Counted from the stretch's first letter, positions 1 through 8,940 are shown. The stretch is 64,000 nt of DNA from Dyella sedimenti (GCF_022760995.1 NZ_JAKWJO010000002.1:485994-549993), one strand, 5' to 3'. Notes: generated from the sequence alone by a model not told the origin. Translations and numbers: made by a program.

Positions 1-374
1 AGCATGGTCGCGTTGACCAGCAGGGAAACGAACGCGATGGCCATCATCCAGGGACCTTCCGGTTCGCTGCCCGCCACGGCTCGCCAGACGACGACGTCCA
101 GGGCGACCGCACCCAGGACCAGCAGCAAGGTGCCACTCAGACCTGCGGCCTGCGCCTTGAACCCGGCGCTGCGATGCCAAGCCATCAGGGCGCTGGCATC
201 GGCGCTGGCATCGGCCAGCATGTCCAGCGCGTCGGCAACCAGGCCCATCGAATCGGCGATCACGCCGGCGATGGCCCCGACCACGAACATGGCGGCGTTC
301 AAGGCCAGTGCGATGCGCAGGGTGCGGCGCTCCGCTTCATTCGTCGCCTCCGCGTGACAACCACAATCGCTCAT
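1..374 (-). CDS. cation diffusion facilitator-type transporter, N-terminal half (runs off the window)
   Basis: The reading frame starts at the ATG ending at 374 and continues past position 1, leaving about 124 residues. The N-terminus is a short hydrophilic stretch with a CGCH cluster that could bind metal. Hydrophobic helices follow, the second containing a VADALDMLAD motif like the Asp-rich zinc-binding helix of cation diffusion facilitators. Such proteins export divalent cations (Zn, Co, Cd, Fe) across the inner membrane in exchange for protons. The gene is divergent from the ferric-reductase-like gene at 469. The C-terminal domain and remaining helices lie outside the window, so substrate cannot be judged. 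Family assignment rests on the helix pattern and Asp spacing. Confidence 0.72.
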   Translation of the reverse strand, partial: MSDCGCHAEATNEAERRTLRIALALNAAMFVVGAIAGVIADSMGLVADALDMLADASADASALMAWHRSAGFKAQAAGLSGTLLLVLGAVALDVVVWRAVAGSEPEGPWMMAIAFVSLLVNATM

Positions 375-447
375 GCATGATTTCCTTCGATGCAGCCGAC
401 CGGCGCAACTGGAGCGACTCGACCGCGTACGGTATTGAAGAGAGGCC

Positions 448-461
448 TTGATCCAAGTCAG
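448..461 (+). promoter_or_regulatory. FNR/ANR-like box upstream of the ferric-reductase-like gene
   Basis: The sequence TTGATCCAAGTCAG resembles the FNR/ANR consensus TTGAT-N4-ATCAA: the left half-site matches fully and the right half matches three of five bases. It lies about 8 bp before the ATG at 469 and 65 bp before an internal ATG at 526. If it is a class II activator site, the transcript would begin near 496 and the real start codon would be 526. This is a sequence match only. Confidence 0.33.
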
Positions 462-468
462 AGAGCTC

Positions 469-1785
469 ATGCCCACGCTCGCTACCTTCGATGACCGGCA
501 TTGGGAAACGAAGGCAAGGCAAGTGATGAGGAGCTGGCATGTCGTGGTGTTCTCCATCGTGGTCAGCGCGCTGGCGGTGGCGCCGGGGCTGCCGCGGGAG
601 GACTGGTTCACGCCGCAGGGCATCAGCCTGGCGCTGGGCACGGCCGCACTGGCCCTGATGGGCATCGCCGCGTTGCTGAGTGCGCGGCTGCGCATGGTCG
701 AGACGCTGTTCGGCGGGCTCGACCGCGTCTATCTCGCGCACAAGTGGCTGGGCATCTGGGCGCTGGCGCTGGCCTCGTTCCATCTGGTGTATCACGCGGA
801 CCGGGACAACTGGAGCACCGCCGCGATCCTCGTCGTGCCGGATGAAATGACGCGCTTCGTGCGGCACTTCTGCTACGTCGGGCTGATGCTCATCGTGATG
901 CTGGCGCTCAACCGCACTATCCCGTATCGGGTATGGCGCTGGTGGCACAAGCTGTCGGGTCCGCTGTTCCTGGTGGTGGTGCTGCACTGGCTGAGCATCG
1001 AGTCGCCTATCGCGCTGGCCAGCCCCGCGGGCCTGTGGCTGGCGCTGACGGCCACCGCCGGCACGGCGGGAGCGCTCTACAAGCTGCTGCTGTACCGCCA
1101 CCTGGCCGGACAGGCGGAGTACCGCGTGGTCGCGACGACGCCGGGCAAGGCGGCCATCCATCTGGAACTGGCACCCGTCGGCAAGCGCCTGGCGTTCCAG
1201 CCGGGGCAGTTCGGCTTCCTGCGCCTGAAGGCGCATGGCCTGCGCGAACCGCATCCGTTCACCCTGGCCAGCGGCACGCATCCGGACGGCCATGTGGACT
1301 TCGTGATACGCGCGCTGGGCGACTACACCAGCCAGTTGGTGAAGACGATCCGCGTGGGCATGCTGGCCGATATCCATGCGCCGCATGGGCGCTTCACGCG
1401 CAACCGGAAGGCGCGACGCGAGGTATGGATCGGCGGCGGCGTGGGCATCTCGCCCTTTATCGCCTGGCTCAGGGACGAGGAGGCTGGTTCCTGCGAGCAA
1501 GTCACGCTGTTCTATTTCCACACGCCGGGCCGGGCATTCCCCGATGTACAGGCGCTGGAAGACCTGGCCATCGCGCGCGGCGCGGAACTGGTGCCGGTGC
1601 CGGACGGCCCGGACAGTCCCGCGTTCCGGCAGCGTTTCGCGGCCATCGTGCGAGAGATCGACCCGCAAGCCGTGGACGTCGCCTTCTGCGGTCCCGTAGG
1701 CTTGCTGGACGAAGTGCGCGCGCGGATGCGCCACGAAGGCGTGCCCATGGCCAACCTGCGCCATGAGCATTTCAACTTCCGCTGA
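469..1785 (+). CDS. ferric reductase-like transmembrane / ferredoxin reductase-fold oxidoreductase
   Basis: About 438 residues. The N-terminal half has six hydrophobic helices with histidines in AHKWLG, FHLVYH and VLHWL, the pattern of a haem-binding ferric reductase transmembrane domain. The C-terminal half is a ferredoxin-NADP reductase module: a flavin-binding HPFTLAS segment, a nucleotide-binding GGGVGISPF loop and a terminal FCGPVGLLD. It should move electrons from NAD(P)H through flavin and haem to an acceptor across the inner membrane (ferric iron, oxygen or a quinone; acceptor unknown). Start choice is open: a TTG at 448 with GAAGAGAGG ahead, ATG 469, or ATG 526 with AAGGCAAG ahead. 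ATG 526 still keeps the first helix. An FNR-like box overlaps the upstream starts. Confidence 0.85.
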   Translation: MPTLATFDDRHWETKARQVMRSWHVVVFSIVVSALAVAPGLPREDWFTPQGISLALGTAALALMGIAALLSARLRMVETLFGGLDRVYLAHKWLGIWALALASFHLVYHADRDNWSTAAILVVPDEMTRFVRHFCYVGLMLIVMLALNRTIPYRVWRWWHKLSGPLFLVVVLHWLSIESPIALASPAGLWLALTATAGTAGALYKLLLYRHLAGQAEYRVVATTPGKAAIHLELAPVGKRLAFQPGQFGFLRLKAHGLREPHPFTLASGTHPDGHVDFVIRALGDYTSQLVKTIRVGMLADIHAPHGRFTRNRKARREVWIGGGVGISPFIAWLRDEEAGSCEQVTLFYFHTPGRAFPDVQALEDLAIARGAELVPVPDGPDSPAFRQRFAAIVREIDPQAVDVAFCGPVGLLDEVRARMRHEGVPMANLRHEHFNFR

Positions 1786-1799
1786 GCGTTCCCTCGCCT

Positions 1800-1869
1800 G
1801 TGGGAGCGCACCCTGTGCGCGACAAGCCTACGCAGCGGCGAAACCGTCGCGCACAGGGTGCGCTCCCAC
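1800..1869. repeat. REP/BIME-like palindrome, copy A
   Basis: Two perfect 24-bp arms (1800-1823 and 1846-1869) are inverted around a 22-bp loop. The core GGAGCGCACCCTGTGCGCG recurs near 5.64, 21.6, 27.5 and 32.8 kb. It sits between the convergent ends of the reductase (stop 1785) and the GH39 gene (stop 1875), the usual place for REP elements, and could act as a bidirectional RNA hairpin. Confidence 0.85.
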
Positions 1870-1874
1870 GGGCC

Positions 1875-3425
1875 TCAATGCAGCTCGACCACCACCAATC
1901 CCTGCGGTGGCACGTCGAGGCTCAGGCGGCCGTTCTGCAGCGTGGCCTGGACGGGCGCGGCGAGCTTGCCGGCCTCGCGCAGCTGCTGGATCTGCCCACG
2001 GCTGGGCCAGTTCGGCCGGCCCATGCGGTCGAACGCGGCGACGGCGTTGCCGTGGTCCTGGTCCAGGCGCCATACGGTGGCCTGGGTGGCGGCGCCCAGG
2101 TGCTTCACGTCCACGTCGAAGTGCTTGTTCGCGCCCGTCGGCACGCCGGGCGCGTAGTCGGCGGTGTCGCCCAGCGGCGGCGTGTAGTTCCACAGTGCCA
2201 GCACCACCGTGCCGTCGGCGCGGCGGGTGGCCAGAGCGCTGTCGGTGGCCAGTGGCAGCTGCACGTCGCCCAGCTTGTGCAGCAGGGTGAAGGCGTTGAA
2301 GGCGGGCTTCTCGATGCGGTCGGCGGCGATCAGGCCGAAGCCGCCGTAGAACGGGTTCCTTACCACGCCCTGTTCGTCGAACACGTCGGAGAACGACCAG
2401 TAGCTCATGATGTCCACCTTGCCCGCGCATTCGCGGATGGTGTTGGCCATCCACGGGCCCATGTAGACCGTGTCGGTGACATTGGGCAGGTTGGCGTAGG
2501 AGGCGTTGTACTCGCTGTAGATCAGCGGCAGCTTCGGGAACGGCGAGGCAACGATTTCCTTGTGCGACTTGTCCACCGCGCGGCAGACCATGTCGCGGCG
2601 CGGGATCTTCTCCTCGGTCTTGAACACGTTCTGCGCGGTGTCGTCGCCGTAGACGTGCGTGCTGGCGAAATCGATCGGCGCGCCGCTCTGCTTCACGTGC
2701 TTGAGGAAATCCGGCAGCCAGGCCGCCTGGGCCGTGGCCGGGCCGCCCACGCGCAGGCGCGTGTCCACCGACTTCACCACGCGCGCGGTGCGGTCGTACA
2801 GCTCGTAGTAGGTGGGCTGCTCCGGCTTGCCGCCCCAGAACGCCAGGTTGGGCTCGTTCCACACCTCGAAGTACCAGCTCGACACTTCCTCGATGCCGTA
2901 GCGCTCGATCTCGTGCTGCAGGAAGGCGCGCACCAGCGCGTCCCACTCGGCCCAGTCCTTCGGCGGCATCACGTTGGGGTGGTACCAGAAGTCGTGGTGG
3001 CTGGCCGGATCGCTGCTCATCTCCGGCGGCATGAAGCCCAGCTCCACGAACGGCTTGACGCCCCGCTCGAGCAGGCCGTCGTAGACCTGGTCCACGTAGC
3101 TGAAGTTGAACTGCAGCTTGCCCTGCGCATCGCGGTAGGCCACGCCCATGTCGCGGTCGAAGATGCCGTGGAAGCGGATGTAGGTGAAGCCGGTGGCGTC
3201 CTTCACCGCGGCCAGGTCCTTGCGGTAATCGTCGCGCAGTGCCAGCACGGCGCGGCCCGAGCCGAACATCTGTTCCCAGAAATGCGGCAGCGGCGTGCCC
3301 TTGGCGGTGGCGTCGACGCGCAGTTCGATGGCGCTGCCGCCGGTCGCGGCATGGGCGGCGCCGATCAGGGCCAGGCTGAGGGCGACGCTGGTGGCCAGGC
3401 GGCGGAGCGGGGACGAGACGGACAT
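1875..3425 (-). CDS. glycoside hydrolase family 39 protein, exported (beta-xylosidase-like)
   Basis: 516 residues from an ATG at 3425 preceded by GAAGGAACC. The first 27 residues form a signal peptide ending in an AHA-A cleavage-like site, so the enzyme should be periplasmic or secreted. A (beta/alpha)8 core follows with WNEPN at about 190-193, whose Glu191 fits the acid/base of clan GH-A. YSEYNAS near 303-309 supplies Glu305 as candidate nucleophile. Known GH39 enzymes include beta-xylosidases, alpha-iduronidases and others acting on exopolysaccharide, so the exact substrate is open. A perfect LacI-family operator lies 50 bp upstream, implying sugar-responsive control; no regulator gene is visible in the window. 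Its 3' end faces the reductase gene across a REP palindrome. Confidence 0.88.
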   Translation of the reverse strand: MSVSSPLRRLATSVALSLALIGAAHAATGGSAIELRVDATAKGTPLPHFWEQMFGSGRAVLALRDDYRKDLAAVKDATGFTYIRFHGIFDRDMGVAYRDAQGKLQFNFSYVDQVYDGLLERGVKPFVELGFMPPEMSSDPASHHDFWYHPNVMPPKDWAEWDALVRAFLQHEIERYGIEEVSSWYFEVWNEPNLAFWGGKPEQPTYYELYDRTARVVKSVDTRLRVGGPATAQAAWLPDFLKHVKQSGAPIDFASTHVYGDDTAQNVFKTEEKIPRRDMVCRAVDKSHKEIVASPFPKLPLIYSEYNASYANLPNVTDTVYMGPWMANTIRECAGKVDIMSYWSFSDVFDEQGVVRNPFYGGFGLIAADRIEKPAFNAFTLLHKLGDVQLPLATDSALATRRADGTVVLALWNYTPPLGDTADYAPGVPTGANKHFDVDVKHLGAATQATVWRLDQDHGNAVAAFDRMGRPNWPSRGQIQQLREAGKLAAPVQATLQNGRLSLDVPPQGLVVVELH

Positions 3426-3474
3426 GGAGGTTCCTTCGGCAGGGTGGTGGCCGGCCCGATCGGAAACGGGCGCA

Positions 3475-3488
3475 TGTAAACGTTTACA
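3475..3488. promoter_or_regulatory. palindromic LacI/GalR-family operator
   Basis: TGTAAACGTTTACA is a perfect 14-bp palindrome with the central CG typical of LacI/GalR-family operators. It lies 50-63 bp upstream of the GH39 start codon on the GH39 side of the intergenic region, where a repressor would block the promoter. The other flank is the 3' end of the FUSC gene, so control of the glycosidase is the simplest reading. Confidence 0.7.
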
Positions 3489-3553
3489 GATGGTGGAGTC
3501 TCTTACAGACCAGCCCACCGGATCAATATGGGGAGGGGCCGTGGCATGGCCGC

Positions 3554-4990
3554 TCAGCCACGCAAGGTCTCCCGCAGGTGCCGCAGGGCGGGCAGCAAGG
3601 CCTCCGGTTCGCGCAGCGCCTTGCGCGCGGCGCCCACGGCCCGCCGCGCCTCGCCCGGCGTGGCGCCCTCTGAAATCAGCGCCACCGCCGGTTCGCGGCA
3701 GGCCGCCAGGGCATCCACCCAGTCCGCCGGCTGCATCGCGTGCTGGCGCCGCGTCAGCCGGCGCAGCGCCCGGAACGGCGGCGCCACCGTTTCGAGCTGC
3801 TCCAGCGCGGCCTCGAAGCGCTGCGCGCCGCGCGCCGGTGTGGTGGGGTCGAGCGCCTCGGACAACGCGGCCAAGGCATCGGCCAGCCGCCGGCGCAGCA
3901 CGTCGGTGGAACGCACCGGCCACACGAACCAGGCCGAGGCGAGGCCGATCACGGCGCCGATGGCGATCTCCCCGAGCCGCTGCCACAGCATGGCCGCCGG
4001 CGAGCCGCCGCCGAAGCCCTGCAGCAGGGCCAGCGCCACCGTGACGAACAGCGCCCACCACGCATAGCCGAGCGGCCGCAGCCAGATGCCGAGGAACAGC
4101 GCGGCCAGGATCAGCACGGCGGTGGTGGCGTGACCGGGCGCGGCATGCATGCTGAAGGCCATCGCCAGCACCGTGCCGGCAGCCGCGCCCAGCACGCGCA
4201 GGCCGCTCTTGTAGGCCACGTCCAGGCGCCCGCGGTTGCCGCTGTTGACGATGAAGGCGGTGAGCACGATCCAGGCCCAGCGCTCGCCAAAGCACAGGAA
4301 GCCCACCGCGAAGGCCGCCGCCAGCGCCACCGCCATCTGGATCGCCATGCGCGTGCTGGCCGGCAGGCGCGGGTCGCCCTGGACGACGGGCGCGGCCAGC
4401 ACTGGGTCGGCGCTTTCCGGCGGCCTGCGCCCGTGCAGGCGCCGCACCAGCAGATGGCACAGCGTCACCCACAACAGGGCCAGCAGCGCCACCACCACCG
4501 GCACCAGCACGACGGGCAGCCGGCCGCCCGGCGCTGCCTGGACGTGCGGCACGGTCAGCAGGGTCACGAACGGCAGCGCGACCAGGCTGCCGGCGCGGCG
4601 CGCCATCGGCCCGAAGCGGCGCAACCAGATCGGGAAACTCATGCCCGCGACGAACACGAGGGCACCCAGCCACGGTACGCGGTGCAGCAGCAGCCCGACC
4701 GCCAGCGCCACCAGGCCGACCAGCGGCAGCATCAGCGCCGCCTCCAGCCGTCCACGCAGGTCGCGGTCCAGCTGGCTGCGCGACAGCGAGATGCTGAGCA
4801 CCACGGCCAGCACCGCCGGCCCGGGACCTGGCGCGATGGCCAGCGCGCACAGCAGGGTGGCGATGGCGGCCAGCAGGGTTGCCGTGGCCTCGACCAACGA
4901 TGAGCGCCATGCCGGCGTGCCGGGGCGGGTGGTGTCGATCCGGGTGTCGGGCGCAGGAAGCATGGGCAAGACCGAAGGGTGGCGCGCCAT
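3554..4990 (-). CDS. FUSC-family membrane protein (aromatic-acid exporter type)
   Basis: 478 residues from ATG 4990; further in-frame starts exist (TTG 5020, ATG 4963) and none has a strong ribosome-binding site. The protein has two blocks of closely spaced hydrophobic helices, roughly residues 40-180 and 215-350, separated by a hydrophilic loop rich in Arg and Pro. A cytoplasmic helical C-terminal domain follows. This is the layout of fusaric-acid-resistance / AaeB-type exporters, which extrude aromatic acids and related compounds across the inner membrane. The usual partner genes for a tripartite pump (membrane fusion protein, outer-membrane channel) are absent nearby. Substrate is not inferable. 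Confidence 0.78.
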   Translation of the reverse strand: MARHPSVLPMLPAPDTRIDTTRPGTPAWRSSLVEATATLLAAIATLLCALAIAPGPGPAVLAVVLSISLSRSQLDRDLRGRLEAALMLPLVGLVALAVGLLLHRVPWLGALVFVAGMSFPIWLRRFGPMARRAGSLVALPFVTLLTVPHVQAAPGGRLPVVLVPVVVALLALLWVTLCHLLVRRLHGRRPPESADPVLAAPVVQGDPRLPASTRMAIQMAVALAAAFAVGFLCFGERWAWIVLTAFIVNSGNRGRLDVAYKSGLRVLGAAAGTVLAMAFSMHAAPGHATTAVLILAALFLGIWLRPLGYAWWALFVTVALALLQGFGGGSPAAMLWQRLGEIAIGAVIGLASAWFVWPVRSTDVLRRRLADALAALSEALDPTTPARGAQRFEAALEQLETVAPPFRALRRLTRRQHAMQPADWVDALAACREPAVALISEGATPGEARRAVGAARKALREPEALLPALRHLRETLRG

Positions 4991-5406
4991 GGTAGCGGTT
5001 GGTGGCAAGAGCCTGTTCAAGGTCTCGTGTGGCTACGAAGCACCCCTGCACGCAGCCCGATTAGTGCCGAGTCTCAGCCGAGATCCACAGGATGGAGGGA
5101 AAGCAATACGGCTCTTCGACAGGATAAATGCACCGATGCCGATCGCGATGTCGAACAAGCTTTAAGTCCTCAGTGCATCGCCGCCCCGCGGGATAGCCGC
5201 TGGGTGTAGCGGAAGGAGGCACTGATTTGGCTGGCGAAGGCCTTCAGGGCTTGTATGCCGCGCCGTGCTGCGCTTCCTCACCGCCACGGCGCGTTGCGGG
5301 GTAGCGGCGCCGTTCGAGGTAGCACGTCACTGATCGGGCTTGCGGCAAGCTTCAGAGCTTGTATCCAACTCATCGCTCAGAGCCTGTGAGGCCATTCTCT
5401 TTTACT

Positions 5407-5430
5407 TTTCTCTTGGGCCAGCAAGAGAAA
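5407..5430. repeat. short palindrome TTTCTCTTG / CAAGAGAAA
   Basis: Perfect 9-bp arms around the loop GGCCAG, followed by two copies of CCCACGGGGACT at 5445-5456 and 5498-5509. The arrangement looks like a compound intergenic repeat rather than a terminator, since no T-tract follows the hairpin. Confidence 0.6.
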
Positions 5431-5633
5431 CGTGACTCGGCGGCCCCACGGGGACTAGCTTCGCGTCGCCGGCAGGACGTCGAAACGCCCGCCGCGTCCC
5501 ACGGGGACTTCCTTTGGTCGTAGGCGGCATCCTGGCGATAAGGCGACAACCAAATACCGAGGCCCTGGATCCCGACCCTTGCCCCCTCTTGTGGGGTGCG
5601 CCGGGATGGCGTCAAAGACCGAGGCGGAAGGAG

Positions 5634-5657
5634 GTCGCGCACAGAGTGCGCTCCCAC
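5634..5657. repeat. single REP arm, copy B
   Basis: Matches one arm of the element at 1846-1869 with a single substitution (ACAGAGTG for ACAGGGTG). No partner arm is present within 200 bp, so it is a half-element or decayed BIME. Confidence 0.7.
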
Positions 5658-5782
5658 AGGGGGGGCGATTAGCGCCAACTGGGGGATCCACAGGGTGCCT
5701 GGCGGCCCAATGTTTCATCCATGGGAGGAGCCAAAAGCAGGCCTGTCCTACTTGGAGGGAGCCTGGTCATGCGAAAACGTTG

Positions 5783-7507
5783 CTAGGGCAGCGTGGCGGG
5801 CACCGTCGCCGGCCCGGCACCTACCAATTGCTGCGACAAGGCCAACGCGGCCGCGTAGTTGGGCACGAAGTACAGCTCGCCCTCGCGCGGCTGCAACGCC
5901 ATCTGCCGGATCACCCGCAACGGCTGCGCCTGCAGGCCCGACACGACCAGCACGATGTCGTGGCGGCGGCAGCGTTCCAGCAGGGTCTTGAGCGCATGTA
6001 CGCCGCTGGCGTCGATGATGGGCACCAGCCGCATGCGCAGGATGAATACCTTGGTGGGCCGCCGGAACTGGTCGAGCAGGTCGTCCAGCCGGTTGGCGGC
6101 GCCGAAGAACAGCGGGCCGGTGATTTGGAACACCTCCACGCCGGGCGGCAGCTGGGCGCGCTGGGTGGCGTCCTCGGCCAGTGCGCGGTCGTCGCCGTTC
6201 TCGTCCATCAGCTTGACGCCGGCGCTGATCTCCACCGCCTCGGCCATGCGGAACATGAAGACGAAGGCGGACACCACCAGGCCGACCTCGATGGCCACGG
6301 TGAGGTCGAGGAACACGGTCAGGCCGAAGGTCAGCAGCAGCACCAGGCCGTCGCCCTTGGGGCCGGACAGCGTGTGGCGGAAGTGCTCGATCTCGCTCAT
6401 GTTCCAGGCTACCACCAGCAGCACCGCCGCCAGCGCGGCCAGCGGCACGAACTTCATCAACGGCGCCAGCACCAGCATGAATACCAGCAGGCAGGCCGCG
6501 TGGACCATGCCGGCCACCGGCGTGCGGCCGCCGGCGCGGATATTGGTCGCCGTGCGCGCGATGGCGCCGGTGGCGGGCAGGCCGCCGAACAATGCGGCAC
6601 CGATATTGGCCAAGCCCTGCGCCACCAGTTCGCCGTTGGAGCGATGCCTGCCGCCGGTCATGCCGTCGGCCACCACCGCCGACAGCAGCGATTCCACGCC
6701 GGCAAGGAAGGCGATGGTGAAGGAGCTTGGCAGCAGTTCGCGGGTGCGCTCGAACGGGATGTGGGGGAAGTCGAAGGCCGGCAGGCTGGAAGGCAGCCCG
6801 CCGAAGCGGCTGCCGATGGTCTCGGCCGGCAGCGCGAACACTACGCTCAGCGCGGTGCAGCCCAGCAGGGCGATCAGGAAGCTCGGCCAGCCCGGCCGCC
6901 AGCGACGCACCACCGCGACGATGGCCAGGCCGGTCAGCGTCAGCAGCACGGTCGCCGGCTGCGCGGTCGCCAGGTGACGCGCATAGGCGACCCAGCGCTC
7001 CACGAAATCGCTGGGCACGCTGGGCATGGCCAGGCCCAGCGCATCCTTGACCTGGCTGGAGAAGATGCTGACCGCGATGCCGGCGGTAAAGCCCGTCACC
7101 ACCGGCTGCGGCATGTACTTCATCAGGGTGCCCAGCCGCAGCAGGCCGGCGCCGATCAGCATCAGGCCCGCCAGCAGCGTGCACAGGATCAATCCGCCGA
7201 AGCCGAACTTCTCGATGACGTTGAACACCACCGGGATGAACGCCGCTGTCGGCCCGCCGATCTGCACCCGCGAGCCGCCCAGGGCCGAGATCAGGAAGCC
7301 CGCGACGATCGCGGTGTAGAGACCCTTCTCCGGCGTGGTGCCACTGGCTATCGCCAGCGCCATGGCCAGCGGCAGCGCCACGATCGCGACCGTCAGGCCG
7401 GCGATAGCATCGCCGCGCAGATCCCGCCAGCCGTAGCCTTCGCGCAGCACGGTGACGAATTTGGGCACGAACTGCTGCAGGTACCTGCGGACGGCGACCG
7501 GATCCAT
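5783..7507 (-). CDS. SulP-family inorganic anion transporter with STAS domain
   Basis: 574 residues from ATG 7507, behind a very strong GGGGGGAAG ribosome-binding site. The membrane domain (about residues 20-420) carries SulP signatures: ALPLAMALAIASGTTPEKGLYTAI in TM1, the GPTAAF loop, and GMTGGRHRSNGELVAQGLANI with NPA-like GLPATGAIARTATN. A cytoplasmic STAS domain (about 455-555) follows, with IIDASGVHAL at the conserved loop. SulP proteins import sulfate, bicarbonate, chloride or dicarboxylates. The anion cannot be assigned here, since no carbonic anhydrase or sulfate-assimilation gene is adjacent. The gene is divergent from the MFS gene at 7651 with about 140 bp between the start codons. 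Confidence 0.92.
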   Translation of the reverse strand: MDPVAVRRYLQQFVPKFVTVLREGYGWRDLRGDAIAGLTVAIVALPLAMALAIASGTTPEKGLYTAIVAGFLISALGGSRVQIGGPTAAFIPVVFNVIEKFGFGGLILCTLLAGLMLIGAGLLRLGTLMKYMPQPVVTGFTAGIAVSIFSSQVKDALGLAMPSVPSDFVERWVAYARHLATAQPATVLLTLTGLAIVAVVRRWRPGWPSFLIALLGCTALSVVFALPAETIGSRFGGLPSSLPAFDFPHIPFERTRELLPSSFTIAFLAGVESLLSAVVADGMTGGRHRSNGELVAQGLANIGAALFGGLPATGAIARTATNIRAGGRTPVAGMVHAACLLVFMLVLAPLMKFVPLAALAAVLLVVAWNMSEIEHFRHTLSGPKGDGLVLLLTFGLTVFLDLTVAIEVGLVVSAFVFMFRMAEAVEISAGVKLMDENGDDRALAEDATQRAQLPPGVEVFQITGPLFFGAANRLDDLLDQFRRPTKVFILRMRLVPIIDASGVHALKTLLERCRRHDIVLVVSGLQAQPLRVIRQMALQPREGELYFVPNYAAALALSQQLVGAGPATVPATLP

Positions 7508-7650
7508 CTTCCCCCCTGAGCGAAGTGGCTTTCGAGACGGTATCAGGTTGGCCATCCGAAAAGGATGCAAGAAGGTTAAGCTGCGGTTGCTGCCTGCTGG
7601 ACCACCTCTTACCCTCGATGGTCACGACGCTCTCTCGGGAGATCACGCCG

Positions 7651-8940
7651 ATGATGGATGCCGGGAAGCGGGAGCCGCCGCGGATCAGCCGCGCCTCGAT
7701 GGCGATCGCGGCGATATCGACCATCGTGGAGTGGTACGACTTCACCCTGTACCTGTATTTCGCCACGGTGCTGTCGCGGGTGTTCTTCGGTGGCGGTGAG
7801 GTCTCGCTGCTGGCCACCCTGGCGGGCTTCGCGGTGTCGTACTGCATGCGGCCGCTGGGTGCGGTGGTGTTCGGCCATATCGGCGACCGGCTGGGGCGGC
7901 GCCACACGATGCTGCTTTCGATGGCGCTGGTGACCCTGGCCATGCTGGTCACCGCGCTGCTGCCCGACTACGACCAGATCGGCCCGGCGGCCGGCGCCCT
8001 TTTGCTGTTGCTTCGCTGCGCCATGGCGTTCTCGGTCGGCGGCGAATACACCGGCGTGGTGGCCTACCTGCTCGAAGGCGCGCACGACCACCGGCGCGGG
8101 CTGGTGACTTCCCTGGCTTCCGCCGCCAGCGAGGTCGGCGCGCTGCTCGCGGTGGCGGTGTCGGCACTTACGGTCGGCCTGCTGAGCCACGCCCGTCTCG
8201 ACGCCTGGGGCTGGCGCATTCCCTTCTTCGTCGGCGCGGCGCTGGCCGGCAGCATCTGGATCGCGCGGACGAGCATGCAGGAATCGCCCGACTTCGAGCG
8301 CCAGCGCGCGCACGGCACCGTGCCGGCATCGCCGGTACGTCACACACTCGTTCACCATCGTGCGGCGGTGCTGCGCACCTTCGCGATCTCGGCGCTGGGA
8401 TCGATCACCTACTACGTGGGCATCACCTACGTGCCTGCCTTCCTGCATTCCACCGGCACGCTGGGCGAGGGCGAATCGCTGGGGCTGTCCACGGTGGCGG
8501 CCGTGGCGGTGATTCTGGTCACGCCGCTGGTCGGCCTGTTGTCCGACCGGGTGGGGCGCAAGCCCGTGCTGGTGGTGTTGGCCGTGCTGTGCATCGTGCT
8601 GCCGCTGACCATGTTCACCTTCATGGCGCGCGGCTCGCATGCGCAGGTGGTCCTCGGCGCGCTGGCGCTGGCCTGCGTGGCGGGCGGCGTCAGCGCGGTG
8701 GGCGCGCCGGCCACCGCCGAGCAGTTCCCCGGCGAGGGCCGCCTGAGCGGGCTGGCGCTGGGCGCCACCGCCGCCACCGCCATCTTCGGCGGCATGACGC
8801 CGTTCCTCGCCGAACTGTGCATCCAGTGGCTGCAGTGGCCCGCCGCGCCTGGCGCGATGATTGCCCTCACCGCGCTGGCCGTGCTGCCCGTGCTGCTGGC
8901 CATGCCGGAAACCCGCCCGGCATGGAGCCGGCCGTATTGA
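7651..8940 (+). CDS. MFS transporter, metabolite:H+ symporter (ProP/ShiA-like)
   Basis: 429 residues from ATG 7651, with CGGGAG about 10 bases upstream; longer in-frame starts at 7525 and 7618 add a Cys-rich non-conserved leader and are less likely. TM1 carries TIVEWYDFTLY, the hallmark of the metabolite:H+ symporter family (proline/betaine, shikimate, alpha-ketoglutarate carriers). The TM2-3 loop is GDRLGRRHTMLLSM and TM4 has GGEYTGVVAYLLE, both typical. Twelve helices fit the length. Substrate is not clear; candidates are small organic acids or osmolytes. The gene is convergent with the GH89 gene, 153 bp away, with nothing recognisable between. Confidence 0.88.
   Translation: MMDAGKREPPRISRASMAIAAISTIVEWYDFTLYLYFATVLSRVFFGGGEVSLLATLAGFAVSYCMRPLGAVVFGHIGDRLGRRHTMLLSMALVTLAMLVTALLPDYDQIGPAAGALLLLLRCAMAFSVGGEYTGVVAYLLEGAHDHRRGLVTSLASAASEVGALLAVAVSALTVGLLSHARLDAWGWRIPFFVGAALAGSIWIARTSMQESPDFERQRAHGTVPASPVRHTLVHHRAAVLRTFAISALGSITYYVGITYVPAFLHSTGTLGEGESLGLSTVAAVAVILVTPLVGLLSDRVGRKPVLVVLAVLCIVLPLTMFTFMARGSHAQVVLGALALACVAGGVSAVGAPATAEQFPGEGRLSGLALGATAATAIFGGMTPFLAELCIQWLQWPAAPGAMIALTALAVLPVLLAMPETRPAWSRPY

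Larger units (their letters stand above)
4991..5782. other. 792-bp intergenic region, repeat-rich, no gene supported
   Basis: No frame has convincing coding character. The stretch holds an imperfect direct repeat (TTCAGGGCTTGTAT near 5254 and TTCAGAGCTTGTAT near 5351), the CAAGAGAAA palindrome at 5407-5430 with a duplicated CCCACGGGGACT (5445-5456 and 5498-5509), and one arm of the REP family at 5634-5657. The FUSC promoter should lie in its left part, though I see no clear hexamers. It looks like a sink for dispersed intergenic repeats. Confidence 0.6.

Noticed and set aside
1828..2946. Long minus-strand alternative frame inside GH39 and similar long frames across the window
   Set aside because: Arg/Ala/Gly/Pro-rich low-complexity translations typical of antisense or shifted frames in GC-rich genes.
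1875..5051. Apparent 1058-codon open frame on the minus strand spanning GH39 and FUSC
   Set aside because: Only the part below 3425 is protein-like; the remainder is an open shadow of the FUSC gene in GC-rich DNA, and GH39 has its own ribosome-binding site and signal peptide.
5370..5678. A 102-codon minus-strand frame in the repeat region
   Set aside because: It is built from dispersed repeats (palindrome, CCCACGGGGACT copies, REP arm), with no ribosome-binding site or recognised domain.
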